A stretch of 64,000 bases of DNA from Thermomonas haemolytica (lineage in GTDB: Bacteria > Pseudomonadota > Gammaproteobacteria > Xanthomonadales > Xanthomonadaceae), in assembly GCF_004346265.1 (NCBI RefSeq), contig NZ_SMAP01000001.1, positions 496,001-560,000 on the forward strand, given 5' to 3'. The notes under the pieces were generated by a model. The model was not told the origin of the DNA. It searched no databases and saw only the letters and a list, made by a program, of their open reading frames with translations. Of the stretch, positions 20,660 to 28,825 are shown piece by piece. Positions within the stretch are counted from its first letter, which is position 1. Each line of letters opens with the position of its first letter. The position numbers and the translations under genes are program-made.

Positions 20660-21855
20660 GCGACGGCTCCTGCGGGAAGGGAAAGGGCGGCGTTCGGCGC
20701 CACCGGCAAGGTAATGGTGATCTGGAATCCGTGGCCGCGCTGGCTGGCGATGTCGGCCCGCCCGCCGTGCATCCGCAGACGCTCGCCCAGCCCGCGCAGG
20801 CCGTTGCCCGGCACCACCTGGTCGCTGCCGCGGCCATCGTCGCGCACCCGCAGGACCACGTCGCTGCCCTCACGGCGAGCCGACAGCCACAGCTGGCCGG
20901 CCCCGGAGTGGCGCACCGCGTTGGTGATGGCCTCCTGCGCGCAGCGCAGCAGCACGTGCGCACGCTCGGGGTCGTCCACCGTCAGCGGGGCCTGGATGTC
21001 CATATGGATCTGCAGGCTGGGCACGTTCTCGGCCAGCGGGCGCAGCGCCGCGCCGAGGTCGATGGCGCCGCCCTCGCGCAGCTGGCTGACCGCCTCGCGC
21101 ACGTCGGTCAGCAGCAGCCGCGCCAGCGTGTGCGCCTGCTGCACGTGCTCCTTCACCCGCCCCTCGGAGAGATGGCCGGCCACCTCCAGGTTCAGGCTCA
21201 GCGCGGTCAGGTGGTGGCCCAACAGGTCGTGCAGCTCGCGCGCGATGCGGGTGCGCTCGTTCACCCGCGCACTGTCGGCCAGCAGCGCGCGGGTGGCGCG
21301 CAGCTCCGCGTTCAGGCGGCGCTGCTCCTCGCGCGCCTGCGCCTGCTGCAGCGCGACCAGGCTGACGATGAACACGAAGCCGGAGAAGCCCGCGTACAGC
21401 ATCGACTGCATCAGCGCCTCCAGCGGGGGGAAGCCCAGCCAGCGGATGAACACCGGCGCCACCGCCAGCTGCCCGGCCAGCAGCCAGGCCACGCCCCACG
21501 GCAGCGGCAGCAGCCACGGCAGCACGCAGGCGGCCACCATCAGCAGCACGCTGCCGAGGCCGGAGCCGTTGTAATAGCTCACCCCCAGCGCGGCCAGGGT
21601 GAGCACCACCAGCAGCAGGTAGTCCGGCAGCCGGTGGCGGCGCCCGCCCAGCCCGCGGGTGAGCCAGGCATAGCAGGCCCCGAACGCCAGGTAGGCCAGC
21701 CAGCCCTGCCAGGGCATCGGCCGCAGCGCGAGGTCGTCGCCGCCCCCGGCCAGGTGCGGGGCCAGCCACAGGTACAGCAGCGGCAGCCCCACCATCGCCC
21801 AGGTGAACAGACCGGCGGCGCGCAGCAGGCGGGTATGCGAGATACGGACGAGCAT
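20656..21855 (-). CDS. DesK/LiaS-type sensor histidine kinase (HisKA_3)
   Basis: A 399-residue kinase. The N-terminal half has about six transmembrane helices without an extracellular domain, as in DesK-like sensors of the membrane state. A coiled linker leads to a HisKA_3 dimerisation domain with phospho-His209 in ARELHDLLGHHL and a compact HATPase with QEAITNAVRHSGA, DDGRGSD and GLRGLGERL. It overlaps the LuxR-type regulator by four bases. The stimulus could be membrane fluidity or envelope stress by analogy with DesK, but no desaturase gene is adjacent. A TATAAG hexamer lies five bases before the ATG. Confidence 0.93.
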   Translation of the reverse strand: MLVRISHTRLLRAAGLFTWAMVGLPLLYLWLAPHLAGGGDDLALRPMPWQGWLAYLAFGACYAWLTRGLGGRRHRLPDYLLLVVLTLAALGVSYYNGSGLGSVLLMVAACVLPWLLPLPWGVAWLLAGQLAVAPVFIRWLGFPPLEALMQSMLYAGFSGFVFIVSLVALQQAQAREEQRRLNAELRATRALLADSARVNERTRIARELHDLLGHHLTALSLNLEVAGHLSEGRVKEHVQQAHTLARLLLTDVREAVSQLREGGAIDLGAALRPLAENVPSLQIHMDIQAPLTVDDPERAHVLLRCAQEAITNAVRHSGAGQLWLSARREGSDVVLRVRDDGRGSDQVVPGNGLRGLGERLRMHGGRADIASQRGHGFQITITLPVAPNAALSLPAGAVA

Positions 21856-21860
21856 GCCGC

Positions 21861-21866
21861 CTTATA
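21861..21866 (-). promoter_or_regulatory. -10-like TATAAG close to the sensor kinase start
   Basis: On the minus strand TATAAG is followed by five bases and ATG 21855, so the transcript would have almost no leader. A GGAGG lies upstream of the hexamer and would not be in such a transcript. Confidence 0.35.
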
Positions 21867-21924
21867 ACGCCTCCGGCGGCGGATCGCGCACCTCCAAGGT
21901 CATGCCCGCGCCGGCGGCACGTGC

Positions 21925-21930
21925 GATAAT
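21925..21930 (+). promoter_or_regulatory. Candidate -10 of the GNAT-minCDE operon
   Basis: GATAAT lies ~56 bp before ATG 21987 in the divergent gap with the sensor kinase. I see no convincing -35. It is the only good -10 match upstream of the five-gene plus-strand run. Confidence 0.4.
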
Positions 21931-21986
21931 CCCCGACCGGCGCGCCATGGTGGGCCGCCCGCAGCCGCTACCCGGAGTCTGAAGGA

Positions 21987-22586
21987 ATGACGATCGCCAT
22001 CCGCGACGTGCGCGAGCACGAGCTGGATTCCGTCCTGGCCCTCAACAATGCGGCTGGTCCTGCGATCCTTCCGCTGGATGCCCCGCGCCTGCGCCGGCTG
22101 TACGACCACGCCGAGTATTTCCGGGTGGCCGAACGCGACGGCGCGCTGGCGGGCTTCCTGATCGGCTTCGGCGCGCACGCCGCCCACGACAGCGTCAATT
22201 TCGCCTGGTTCCGCGCGCGCCACCCCGATTTCTTCTACATCGACCGCGTGGTGGTGGCCAGCCGCCGCCGCGGCGGCGGCGTGGGCCGCGCGCTGTATGC
22301 CGACGTGCAGAGCTATGCCGAGCTGCGCTACCCGCAGCTGGCCTGCGAGGTGTTCCTGGAACAGGGCGCCGACCACGCGCTGCTGTTCCACGGCAGCTTC
22401 GGCTTCCGCGAGGTCGGCCAGAACGTGATGGCCGAGCACGGCCTGCGCGCGGCGATGCTGATGAAGTCGCTGTGCAGCTACGAATGGGTGCGCCAGACCT
22501 ACGGTGATGCCCTGCCGGACGTGCCCTGGCTGCAGCGCCCGCGCCCGCAGGCCGCCAGCGCCGCCGCCCGCGAGGCCTGCGCATGA
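21987..22586 (+). CDS. GNAT-family N-acetyltransferase
   Basis: A 199-residue protein with the GNAT fold: N-terminal TIAIRDVREHELDSVLALNN, a central IDRVVVASRRRGGGVGRALY acetyl-CoA motif (V/I-x-x-x-x-R-x-x-G-x-G/A), and a C-terminal strand LLFHGSFGFREVG typical of the last beta-alpha unit. SD GAAGGA sits directly before the ATG. The stop overlaps the minC ATG by four bases, so the acetyltransferase is the first gene of the min operon here. The substrate (protein, amino acid or small molecule) is unknown. Confidence 0.9.
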   Translation: MTIAIRDVREHELDSVLALNNAAGPAILPLDAPRLRRLYDHAEYFRVAERDGALAGFLIGFGAHAAHDSVNFAWFRARHPDFFYIDRVVVASRRRGGGVGRALYADVQSYAELRYPQLACEVFLEQGADHALLFHGSFGFREVGQNVMAEHGLRAAMLMKSLCSYEWVRQTYGDALPDVPWLQRPRPQAASAAAREACA

Positions 22587-23356
22587 GCGCGCAGCCGGGT
22601 TACGCCCAGGCCGGCGAGCTCAAGTTCGGCCAGGTCGGCATCGCCAACCTGCGCATCCGCCACCTCGATCCCGAGCAGCTGGCGCGCGAGATGCGCGAGC
22701 GCGTGCAACGCGCGCCCAACCTGTTCGCGCGCGCGGCGGTGGTGCTGGATTTCGGCGGCCTGCTGCAGGCCCCGAGCGCAGAGCAGGCGCGGGCCCTGAT
22801 CGCAGCCCTGCGCGAGGCCGGCGTGCTGCCGGTGGCGCTGGCCTACGGCACCCGCGAGATCGACGCCCTGGCGCGCGAGCTTGGCTTGCCGCTGCTGGCC
22901 AAGTTCCGCGCCCAGTACGAACCTGCCGCGGCGGAAGCGGCACCCGCAGCGCCGCCCACGCCGCCTCCCGCTCCCGCCCAGTCGGCCGCGCCCCCCCCGC
23001 CGCCCGCCACGCGCGCCGGCGACGGCAAGCCCGGCCTGATCCAGTCCGCCCCGGTGCGCTCCGGCCAGCAGGTGTACGCCGAACAGCGCGACCTGACCGT
23101 GCTCTCCACCGTGGGTGCTGGCGCCGAGGTGCTGGCCGATGGCAGCATCCACATCTATGGGGCCCTGCGCGGCCGCGCCCTGGCCGGCGCGCAGGGGAAT
23201 ACCGAGGCCCGCATCTTCTGCCGCGAGTTCCATGCGGAACTGGTGGCGGTGGCGGGCCATTACAAAGTGCTGGAAGACATCCCGGCGGACCTGCGCGGCA
23301 AGGCCGTGCAGGTCTGGCTGGACCACGGACAACTCAAGCTGGCGGCGCTCGACTGA
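22583..23356 (+). CDS. minC: Septum site-determining protein MinC
   Basis: A 257-residue inhibitor of FtsZ ring assembly. The N-terminal domain (~10-115) has the MinC_N pattern with LDFGGLL. A long Ala/Pro linker (~118-155, several runs of consecutive prolines) is followed by the beta-helical C-terminal domain (~160-255) with VRSGQQVYA, GAEVLADGSIHIYGALRGRALAG and ARIFCREFHAELVAVAGHYK, which dimerises and binds MinD. The linker is longer and more proline-rich than in E. coli. ATGA overlap with the GNAT gene; minD starts 28 bases downstream. Confidence 0.97.
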   Translation: MSAQPGYAQAGELKFGQVGIANLRIRHLDPEQLAREMRERVQRAPNLFARAAVVLDFGGLLQAPSAEQARALIAALREAGVLPVALAYGTREIDALARELGLPLLAKFRAQYEPAAAEAAPAAPPTPPPAPAQSAAPPPPPATRAGDGKPGLIQSAPVRSGQQVYAEQRDLTVLSTVGAGAEVLADGSIHIYGALRGRALAGAQGNTEARIFCREFHAELVAVAGHYKVLEDIPADLRGKAVQVWLDHGQLKLAALD

Positions 23357-23384
23357 GCCCCCGGCCCATCACGGAGAAGCCAAC

Positions 23385-24197
23385 TTGGCCGAAATCATCG
23401 TCATCACCTCGGGCAAGGGCGGCGTGGGCAAGACCACGACCAGCGCCAGCCTCGCCACCGGACTCGCGCGCCACGGCAAGAAGGTCGCCGTGATCGACTT
23501 CGACGTCGGCCTGCGCAACCTCGACCTGATCATGGGCTGCGAGCGGCGGGTGGTGTACGACTTCGTCAACGTCATCCACGGCGAGGCCACGCTCAAGCAG
23601 GCGCTGATCAAGGACAAGCGCTTCGACAACCTGTACGTGCTGGCCGCCAGCCAGACCCGCGACAAGGATGCGCTGAGCAAGGACGGCGTGGAGAAGGTGC
23701 TGAAGGAACTGGCCGCCGACGGCTTCGACTACATCCTGTGCGACAGCCCGGCCGGGATCGAGAAGGGCGCGTTCCTGGCGATGTACTTCGCCGACCGCGC
23801 GGTGGTGGTGGTGAACCCGGAAGTCTCCTCGGTGCGCGACTCCGACCGCGTGCTGGGCCTGCTGGCCTCCAAGACCCACCGCGCCGAGCGCAACGACGGC
23901 GAGGTCACCGCGCACCTGCTGCTGACCCGCTACAGCCCGGCGCGGGTGGAGAGCGGCGAGATGCTCTCGATCGCCGACGTGGAGGAAGTGCTGGGCCTGA
24001 AGACCATCGGCGTGATCCCCGAGTCCGGCGACGTGCTGAACGCGTCCAACAAGGGCGAGCCGGTGATCATGGACATGGAGTCGATCGCCGGCCAGGCCTA
24101 CGACGACGCGGTGGCGCGGCTGCTGGGCGAGGACCGCCCGATGCGCTTCACCACGGTCGAGAAGAAGGGCTTCTTCAGCAAGCTGTTCGGGGGCTGA
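23385..24197 (+). CDS. minD: Septum site-determining protein MinD (TTG start)
   Basis: A 270-residue ATPase of the ParA/MinD family. The deviant Walker A GKGGVGKTT (residues 11-18 include the signature and catalytic lysines), DFDVGLRNLDL, and the DSPAGIEKGA Walker B-like region are present. The C-terminal amphipathic membrane-targeting helix KKGFFSKLFGG is intact. The start is a TTG at 23385: it is preceded by GGAG at 23373-23376, gives the canonical N-terminus M-AEIIVITSGKGG, and yields the usual length. No ATG or GTG is placed correctly. minE follows three bases after the stop. Confidence 0.97.
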   Translation: MAEIIVITSGKGGVGKTTTSASLATGLARHGKKVAVIDFDVGLRNLDLIMGCERRVVYDFVNVIHGEATLKQALIKDKRFDNLYVLAASQTRDKDALSKDGVEKVLKELAADGFDYILCDSPAGIEKGAFLAMYFADRAVVVVNPEVSSVRDSDRVLGLLASKTHRAERNDGEVTAHLLLTRYSPARVESGEMLSIADVEEVLGLKTIGVIPESGDVLNASNKGEPVIMDMESIAGQAYDDAVARLLGEDRPMRFTTVEKKGFFSKLFGG

Positions 24198-24200
24198 CGC

Positions 24201-24470
24201 ATGTCCATCTTCGACTTCCTCAAGCCCAAGAAGAACACCGCGCAGACCGCCAAGAACCGCCTGCAGATCATCATCGCGCAGGAGCGCAGCTCGGCCGGCG
24301 CGCCGGACTACATGCCCCTGCTGCGGCGCGAGATCCTGGAAGTGATCAGCAAGTACGTGGCGGTGGAAGCCGACGCGGTGAAGGTGGACCTGATCAAGGA
24401 CGGCGAGCACGACGTGCTGGACATCTCGGTATCGCTGCCCGACCGCGGCAGCGCCCCCGCCGGCGCCTGA
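24201..24470 (+). CDS. minE: Cell division topological specificity factor MinE
   Basis: An 89-residue protein. The N-terminus ([11 protein letters not shown]) is the membrane-binding helix, and the anti-MinCD region follows with [14 protein letters not shown]. The topological specificity domain includes [13 protein letters not shown] and [21 protein letters not shown]. It starts four bases after the minD stop and closes the minCDE set, which positions the division septum by oscillation of MinD on the membrane. Confidence 0.97.
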   Translation: MSIFDFLKPKKNTAQTAKNRLQIIIAQERSSAGAPDYMPLLRREILEVISKYVAVEADAVKVDLIKDGEHDVLDISVSLPDRGSAPAGA

Positions 24471-24528
24471 GCCCGCCCCTCCGCGCGTCCACGCCCCCCG
24501 CCCCGCAACGGCCGGACCCACGCTGCAG

Positions 24529-25050
24529 ATGCCATCGCCGCACCCCCCGCACGGCACCCTTCCCGCCGCCGACGTGCTGCGGCTGTCCGACATCGGCTTC
24601 GACGCGCCGCGCGCGCTGCTGCAACGCTACGGCCTGGCGCTCGTGCAGGTGCCCGACGGCGCGCCCATCCCGGGCAGCTACTGGGGCGAGCCGGAGGCCG
24701 GCATCATCGGCGCCACGGTGTATGCGCGCGCCGATACCCCGGTGCACTCGCTGCTGCACGAGGCCGGGCACCTGGTCGTGCTGCCGCCGGAGCGGCGCGC
24801 GGCGATCCATACCGACGCCACCGACTCGATCCCGGAGGAGGATGCGGTGTGCGTGCTGCAGGGCCTGCTCGGCGACGCCCTGCCCGGCGTCGGCCGCGAC
24901 CGGGTCTGGGCCGACATGGATGCCTGGGGCTATACCTTCCGCCTCGGATCGGCGCGCGCCTACGTCGAGCACGATGCCGAATCGGCCTGGGCCTGGCTGC
25001 GCGCGCACGGGCTGGTGGACGCCCGCGGGGCGCTGCTGTTCCCCGCCTGA
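24529..25050 (+). CDS. Uncharacterised protein with HEAGH metalloprotease-like motif
   Basis: A 173-residue protein of no named family that I recognise. Residues 77-81 are HEAGH, an HExxH zinc-binding motif within HSLLHEAGHLVVLP, and a glutamate pair at 103-104 lies ~22 residues later, where gluzincins place the third ligand. No signal peptide or transmembrane segment is visible, so it is probably cytoplasmic. The C-terminal half is rich in Trp/Asp/Ala. It begins 58 bases after minE on the same strand and may be read from the same transcript. Enzymatic activity is inference from the motif only. Confidence 0.75.
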   Translation: MPSPHPPHGTLPAADVLRLSDIGFDAPRALLQRYGLALVQVPDGAPIPGSYWGEPEAGIIGATVYARADTPVHSLLHEAGHLVVLPPERRAAIHTDATDSIPEEDAVCVLQGLLGDALPGVGRDRVWADMDAWGYTFRLGSARAYVEHDAESAWAWLRAHGLVDARGALLFPA

Positions 25051-25129
25051 GCGCGGGCAGCACGAACGGCACGCCTGCGCGGCTTCGACCAGGCCCTCGC
25101 CCTCCTTCGTTTTTGCCCACGTTCAGCGC

Positions 25130-25135
25130 GATACT
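25130..25135 (+). promoter_or_regulatory. -10-like hexamer six bases before the Rieske oxygenase ATG
   Basis: GATACT is followed by CCGCGC and ATG 25142, with no SD. A convincing -35 is not visible at 16-18 bases. The spacing matches the leaderless pattern seen at dxs and the phosphatase gene. Confidence 0.4.
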
Positions 25136-25141
25136 CCGCGC

Positions 25142-26209
25142 ATGGACGCCGACCTCGCCCCGCAGGACCCCGCCACCGCCACCGCGCTGCCGGCCCGCTT
25201 CTACGTCGATCCGGCGATGCCGGCGCGCGACCGCCGCGCCATCTTCGACCGCAGCTGGCAGCTGGTGGCGCACGTCAGCCAGTTGCCGCAGGCGGGCGAC
25301 CACGTGGTGGCCGACCTCGCCGGCCTGCCGGTGCTGGCGGTGCGCGATGGCGGCGGCGCGATCCACGTGCTGCACAACGTCTGCCGCCACCGCGCCGGCC
25401 CGATCGCGCAGTGCGACGGCCGCGGCGCGAAGGCGCTGCGCTGCCGCTACCACGGCTGGACCTACACCCTGGACGGGCGCCTGCGCGCGGCCCCCGAAAT
25501 GCAGGGCGCGGCGGGCTTTGCGATGGCCGATGTGCGCCTGCCGTCGCTGGCGGTGCGGATCTGGCAGGGGCTGGTGTTTGCCGCGATCGACGCCGACGGC
25601 GCGCCGGACTTCGACGCCTTCGTCGCCGGCATCGACGCGCGGCTGGGCGCCGAGCGCAACCTGGCCGGCTACGGCGGGCACCACCGCGTGGCCTACGACA
25701 TCGCCTGCAACTGGAAGGTGTACGTCGACAATTACCTCGAGGGCTACCACGTCCCGCACGTGCATCCCGGGCTGAACCGGCTGCTGGACTACCGCAGCTA
25801 CCGCACCGAGCTGATGCGCTGGCACAGCCTGCAATGGAGCCCGCTGGAGAGCGACCCGGCGCTGTACGGCAACGGCGATGCGCTGTACTACTGGCTGTGG
25901 CCGAACACCATGCTCAATATCCTGCCCGGCCGGCTGCAGACCAATACCGTGATCCCGCTGGGCGTGGACCGCTGCCGCGTCCTGTTCGACAGCTACTATG
26001 CCGCCGATGCCGACCCCGCGCGGCGCGAGGCCGACATCGCCTTCAGTGACCAGGTGCAGCACGAGGATCTTTCCATCTGCGAGGACGTGCAGCGCGGGAT
26101 GGCCTCCGGCAGCTATGTGCCGGGCCGCCTGAATCCACTGCGCGAGACCGGCGTGCACCACTTCCACGAACTCCTGCGCGCGGCCTACCGCGCGGATGCC
26201 GCGGCGTGA
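25142..26209 (+). CDS. Rieske-type ring-hydroxylating/quaternary-amine oxygenase, alpha subunit
   Basis: A 355-residue oxygenase. The Rieske [2Fe-2S] centre is complete: C81-x-H83 and C101-x2-H104 within NVCRHRAG and CRYHGW. The catalytic domain carries the mononuclear iron triad: H203 and H208 in EGYHVPHVHPGL and D315 in CEDVQRG. The N-W-K-x-x-x-D-N-Y-L-E segment is typical of the choline monooxygenase/glycine betaine/carnitine branch (CMO, GbcA, CntA) as well as aromatic dioxygenases. No reductase or ferredoxin gene is next to it. Its stop overlaps the GTG of the downstream permease, suggesting that the permease imports its substrate. Confidence 0.92.
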   Translation: MDADLAPQDPATATALPARFYVDPAMPARDRRAIFDRSWQLVAHVSQLPQAGDHVVADLAGLPVLAVRDGGGAIHVLHNVCRHRAGPIAQCDGRGAKALRCRYHGWTYTLDGRLRAAPEMQGAAGFAMADVRLPSLAVRIWQGLVFAAIDADGAPDFDAFVAGIDARLGAERNLAGYGGHHRVAYDIACNWKVYVDNYLEGYHVPHVHPGLNRLLDYRSYRTELMRWHSLQWSPLESDPALYGNGDALYYWLWPNTMLNILPGRLQTNTVIPLGVDRCRVLFDSYYAADADPARREADIAFSDQVQHEDLSICEDVQRGMASGSYVPGRLNPLRETGVHHFHELLRAAYRADAAA

Positions 26210-27477
26210 GCCCACCGCGTCCGCTGGGGCTGTGGGCGGCCACCGCGCTGGTGGTGGGCAGCATGATCGGCAGCGGCGTGTTCCTGCTGCCGGCGGCGCT
26301 GGCCCCGTATGGCGCCGCCAGCCTGCTGGGCTGGGGCATCGCGCTCACCGGCGCGCTGCTGCTGGCCGCCACTTTCGCCCGCCTGGCGGTGCAGTGGCCA
26401 CATACCGGCGGGCCGTATGCCTACACCCGCCACGCCTTCGGTGATGGGGCGGGGTTTGCGATCGCCTGGAGCTATTGGGTCTCGATCTGGTCCGGCATGG
26501 CGGCGATCGCGGTGGCCTTCGCCGGCAGTCTGGGCGCGCTGTTCCCGGCACTGACCGCCACCCCGCTGCGCGCCGCGCTGTGCGCGCTGGCGGCGCTGTG
26601 GGCATGCACGCTGGTGAACCTGACCGGGCTGCGCGAGGCCGGGCGCATGCAGGTGCTGCTGACCGCGCTGAAGCTGCTGCCGCTGCTGCTGTTCGGACTG
26701 GTGGCGCTGTGGTGGCTGGAGCCCGGCCGCTACGTCCCGTTCAACCCGAGCGGGCAGCCGCTGCCGCAGGTGGCCAATACCACCGTGATCCTCACCATGT
26801 GGGCGTTGTGCGGGCTGGAGGTGGCAACAGTACCGGCCGGCGCGATCCGCGACCCGGCGCGCACCATCCCGCGCGCCACCGTGCTCGGCACCCTGCTGGC
26901 GGGCGTGGCCACGCTGCTGGCCTGCACGGCGGTGATCGGGCTGGTCCCGGCCGACGTGCTGAAGACCTCGGGCGCGCCGATGGCCGAGGCCGCCAGCCGC
27001 ACCTGGGGCCCACTGGCGGGCCAGGCGATCGCGGCGCTGGCCGCGGTGGCCACCTTCGGCGCCATCAACGGCTGGGTGCTGGTCTGCGCGCAGGTGTCGC
27101 TGGCCGCGGCCGCCGATGGCCTGTTCCCACGCGCATTCGCACGCCGCGATGCGCGCGGCACCCCGGCCTTCGGCCTGCTGGCCGGCAGCGGCCTGGCCAC
27201 CGTGCTGGTGATCGCCAGCTACAGCCGCTCGCTGGTGGCCCTGTTCACCTTCATCCTGCTGATCTCCACCTCAGCCATCCTGCTGCCGTACGCGGCCAGC
27301 AGCGCGGCGTGGCTGCGGCGCGGCACCGGCGGCGGACGGATCGTCGCGGCGCTGGCGCTGCTGTACAGCCTGTACGCGCTGTCCGGCGCCGGCGCCGAGG
27401 CGCTGGCCTGGGGCGCGGTGCTGCTGCTGGCAGGACTACCGGTCTATCTGGCGATGCGCGCGGGCCGGGCGCGCTGA
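26206..27477 (+). CDS. APC-family amino acid/polyamine permease
   Basis: A 423-residue transporter with about twelve transmembrane helices. The APC signatures are the first unwound helix VVGSMIGSGVFLLPAAL, the GGPYAYTRHAFGD loop after helix 2, and a mid-protein ALCGLEVATVPAGAIRDPARTIPRATV. It resembles YjeH/AdiC-like exchangers. It starts with GTG 26206 inside the stop of the Rieske gene (GTGA), a strong sign of co-translation. The substrate is not determinable; an amine or amino acid would match the oxygenase branch. Confidence 0.92.
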   Translation: MSPPRPLGLWAATALVVGSMIGSGVFLLPAALAPYGAASLLGWGIALTGALLLAATFARLAVQWPHTGGPYAYTRHAFGDGAGFAIAWSYWVSIWSGMAAIAVAFAGSLGALFPALTATPLRAALCALAALWACTLVNLTGLREAGRMQVLLTALKLLPLLLFGLVALWWLEPGRYVPFNPSGQPLPQVANTTVILTMWALCGLEVATVPAGAIRDPARTIPRATVLGTLLAGVATLLACTAVIGLVPADVLKTSGAPMAEAASRTWGPLAGQAIAALAAVATFGAINGWVLVCAQVSLAAAADGLFPRAFARRDARGTPAFGLLAGSGLATVLVIASYSRSLVALFTFILLISTSAILLPYAASSAAWLRRGTGGGRIVAALALLYSLYALSGAGAEALAWGAVLLLAGLPVYLAMRAGRAR

Positions 27478-27507
27478 CTGCGCACGCGCCGGCGACGATT
27501 CATCCGC

Positions 27508-28755
27508 CTATAGCTCGCTGGGCTCCAGCGCCGCCGGTTCCTCGGGCACCCGCAGCGCCTGCCGCCAGGAATGGCCTTCCCAGCGCCAGAACAGCCAGCC
27601 GACCAGCACGAAGGCGGCGGCGCCCAGCGCCAGATGCAGGCCGCTGGCGCTGACCAGCGGCGAGAGCACGCCGGCGATGACGGCATTCACCAGCAGCCCG
27701 AAGAACGCCTGCAGCGAGGACGCGCTGCCGCGCTGGCGCGGGAACAGGTCGAGGATGGCCAGGGTGATGACCGGGAACGCCAGCGCGATCCCGAACGCAT
27801 GCAGGCTGACCGGCAGCACCGCCCACGGCACCGCCGGCGTGGCCACCCCGAGGTTGTAGCCGATGTCCAGCAGCATCGCGACGCCGGAACAGGCGAACCC
27901 GAGGTTGGCCAGGCGGCGGCCATCGATGCGGCCGGCGACGCGCCCGGACACGAACGCGCCCAGCATCATGCCCGCGATCATGGGAATGAAGAACCAGCCG
28001 AACTGGCGCTCGTTCAGGCCCAGCAGGTCGAGCACGAAGGCCGGGGCCGAGGCGATGTACAGGAACAGCGCGCCGAAGTTGAAACCGGCCGCCAGCGACA
28101 GCCGCAGGAAGCGCGGGTGGCGGCCGATGCCGAGGTAGCCACGCAGCAGCGACCGCGACCGCAGCGGCAGGCGTGCCGGCGGCGGATGGGTCTCGGGCAG
28201 TGCGCGCCACACCGCCAGCGCCAGCAGCGCCGCGAACGCCGCCAGGAACCAGAAGATCGCCGGCCAACGCTGCCAGCCCAGCAGCCAGCCGCCCAGGATC
28301 GGCGCCACCGCGGGGGCGATGCCGAAGATCATCGAGACCTGGCTCATCAGGCGCTGGGCGGCGTGGCCGTGCAGCACGTCGCGGATCACCGCCCGCCCCA
28401 CGATCAGCCCCACTCCCGCACTGAGGCCCTGCAGGGCGCGGAACGCCAGCAGCTGCGGCAGGGTGGTGGCCAGCGCGCAGCCCAGCGAAGCCAGCACGAA
28501 CACCCCCAGCCCGGCCAGGATCACCCGCTTGCGGCCCAGCGCGTCCGACAGCGGGCCGTGCACCAGGCTCATGCCCGCGTAGGCCAGCAGGTAGGCGCTG
28601 ATGGTTTGCTGCATCGCCAGCTTGTCGGCCCCCAGCTGCGCGCCGATCTGCGGGAAGGCCGGGAAGAGGGTGTCGATCGAGAACGGCCCGAACATGGCCA
28701 GCCCGCCCAGCAGCAGGGCCAGGCGGCGGGGTGGCGGCGTCGATGGAGAGGGCAT
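27508..28755 (-). CDS. Bcr/CflA-family multidrug efflux MFS transporter
   Basis: A 415-residue, twelve-helix MFS protein. Diagnostic parts are the first-helix FSIDTLFPAFPQIGAQLGA (the Bcr/CflA D-x-x-x-P-x-x-P pattern), motif A GPLSDALGRKRVILAGL, and RALQGLSAGVGLIVGRAVIRD in helix 4. Family members export chloramphenicol, bicyclomycin, sulfonamides or cysteine-related compounds. ATG 28755 has no SD, but TACAAT sits six bases upstream, so the mRNA may be leaderless. It is divergent from the glycine riboswitch/gcvP unit. Confidence 0.93.
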   Translation of the reverse strand: MPSPSTPPPRRLALLLGGLAMFGPFSIDTLFPAFPQIGAQLGADKLAMQQTISAYLLAYAGMSLVHGPLSDALGRKRVILAGLGVFVLASLGCALATTLPQLLAFRALQGLSAGVGLIVGRAVIRDVLHGHAAQRLMSQVSMIFGIAPAVAPILGGWLLGWQRWPAIFWFLAAFAALLALAVWRALPETHPPPARLPLRSRSLLRGYLGIGRHPRFLRLSLAAGFNFGALFLYIASAPAFVLDLLGLNERQFGWFFIPMIAGMMLGAFVSGRVAGRIDGRRLANLGFACSGVAMLLDIGYNLGVATPAVPWAVLPVSLHAFGIALAFPVITLAILDLFPRQRGSASSLQAFFGLLVNAVIAGVLSPLVSASGLHLALGAAAFVLVGWLFWRWEGHSWRQALRVPEEPAALEPSEL

Positions 28756-28761
28756 CGACCG

Positions 28762-28767
28762 ATTGTA
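28762..28767 (-). promoter_or_regulatory. -10 hexamer TACAAT six bases before the Bcr/CflA ATG
   Basis: On the minus strand TACAAT, then CGGTCG, then ATG 28755. There is no SD. A leaderless transcript starting on the ATG is the simplest reading. No good -35 is seen. Confidence 0.5.
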
Positions 28768-28811
28768 CGGAGACGGCGACCGGCGGCGGCCGCCACGGGC
28801 GGCCCGCCCTG

Positions 28812-28817
28812 TATAAT
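28812..28817 (+). promoter_or_regulatory. Consensus -10 (TATAAT) of the glycine riboswitch/gcvP transcript
   Basis: A perfect TATAAT ends 8 bases before the first paired base of the riboswitch (28826), placing the transcription start around 28823-28825. The -35 region is GC-rich and non-consensus. Confidence 0.65.
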
Positions 28818-28825
28818 CACGGCCG

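Noticed and set aside
22935-23050. Proline/alanine runs inside minC that resemble a simple repeat
   Set aside because: They encode the flexible linker between the two MinC domains and vary freely in the family; not a separate repeat element.
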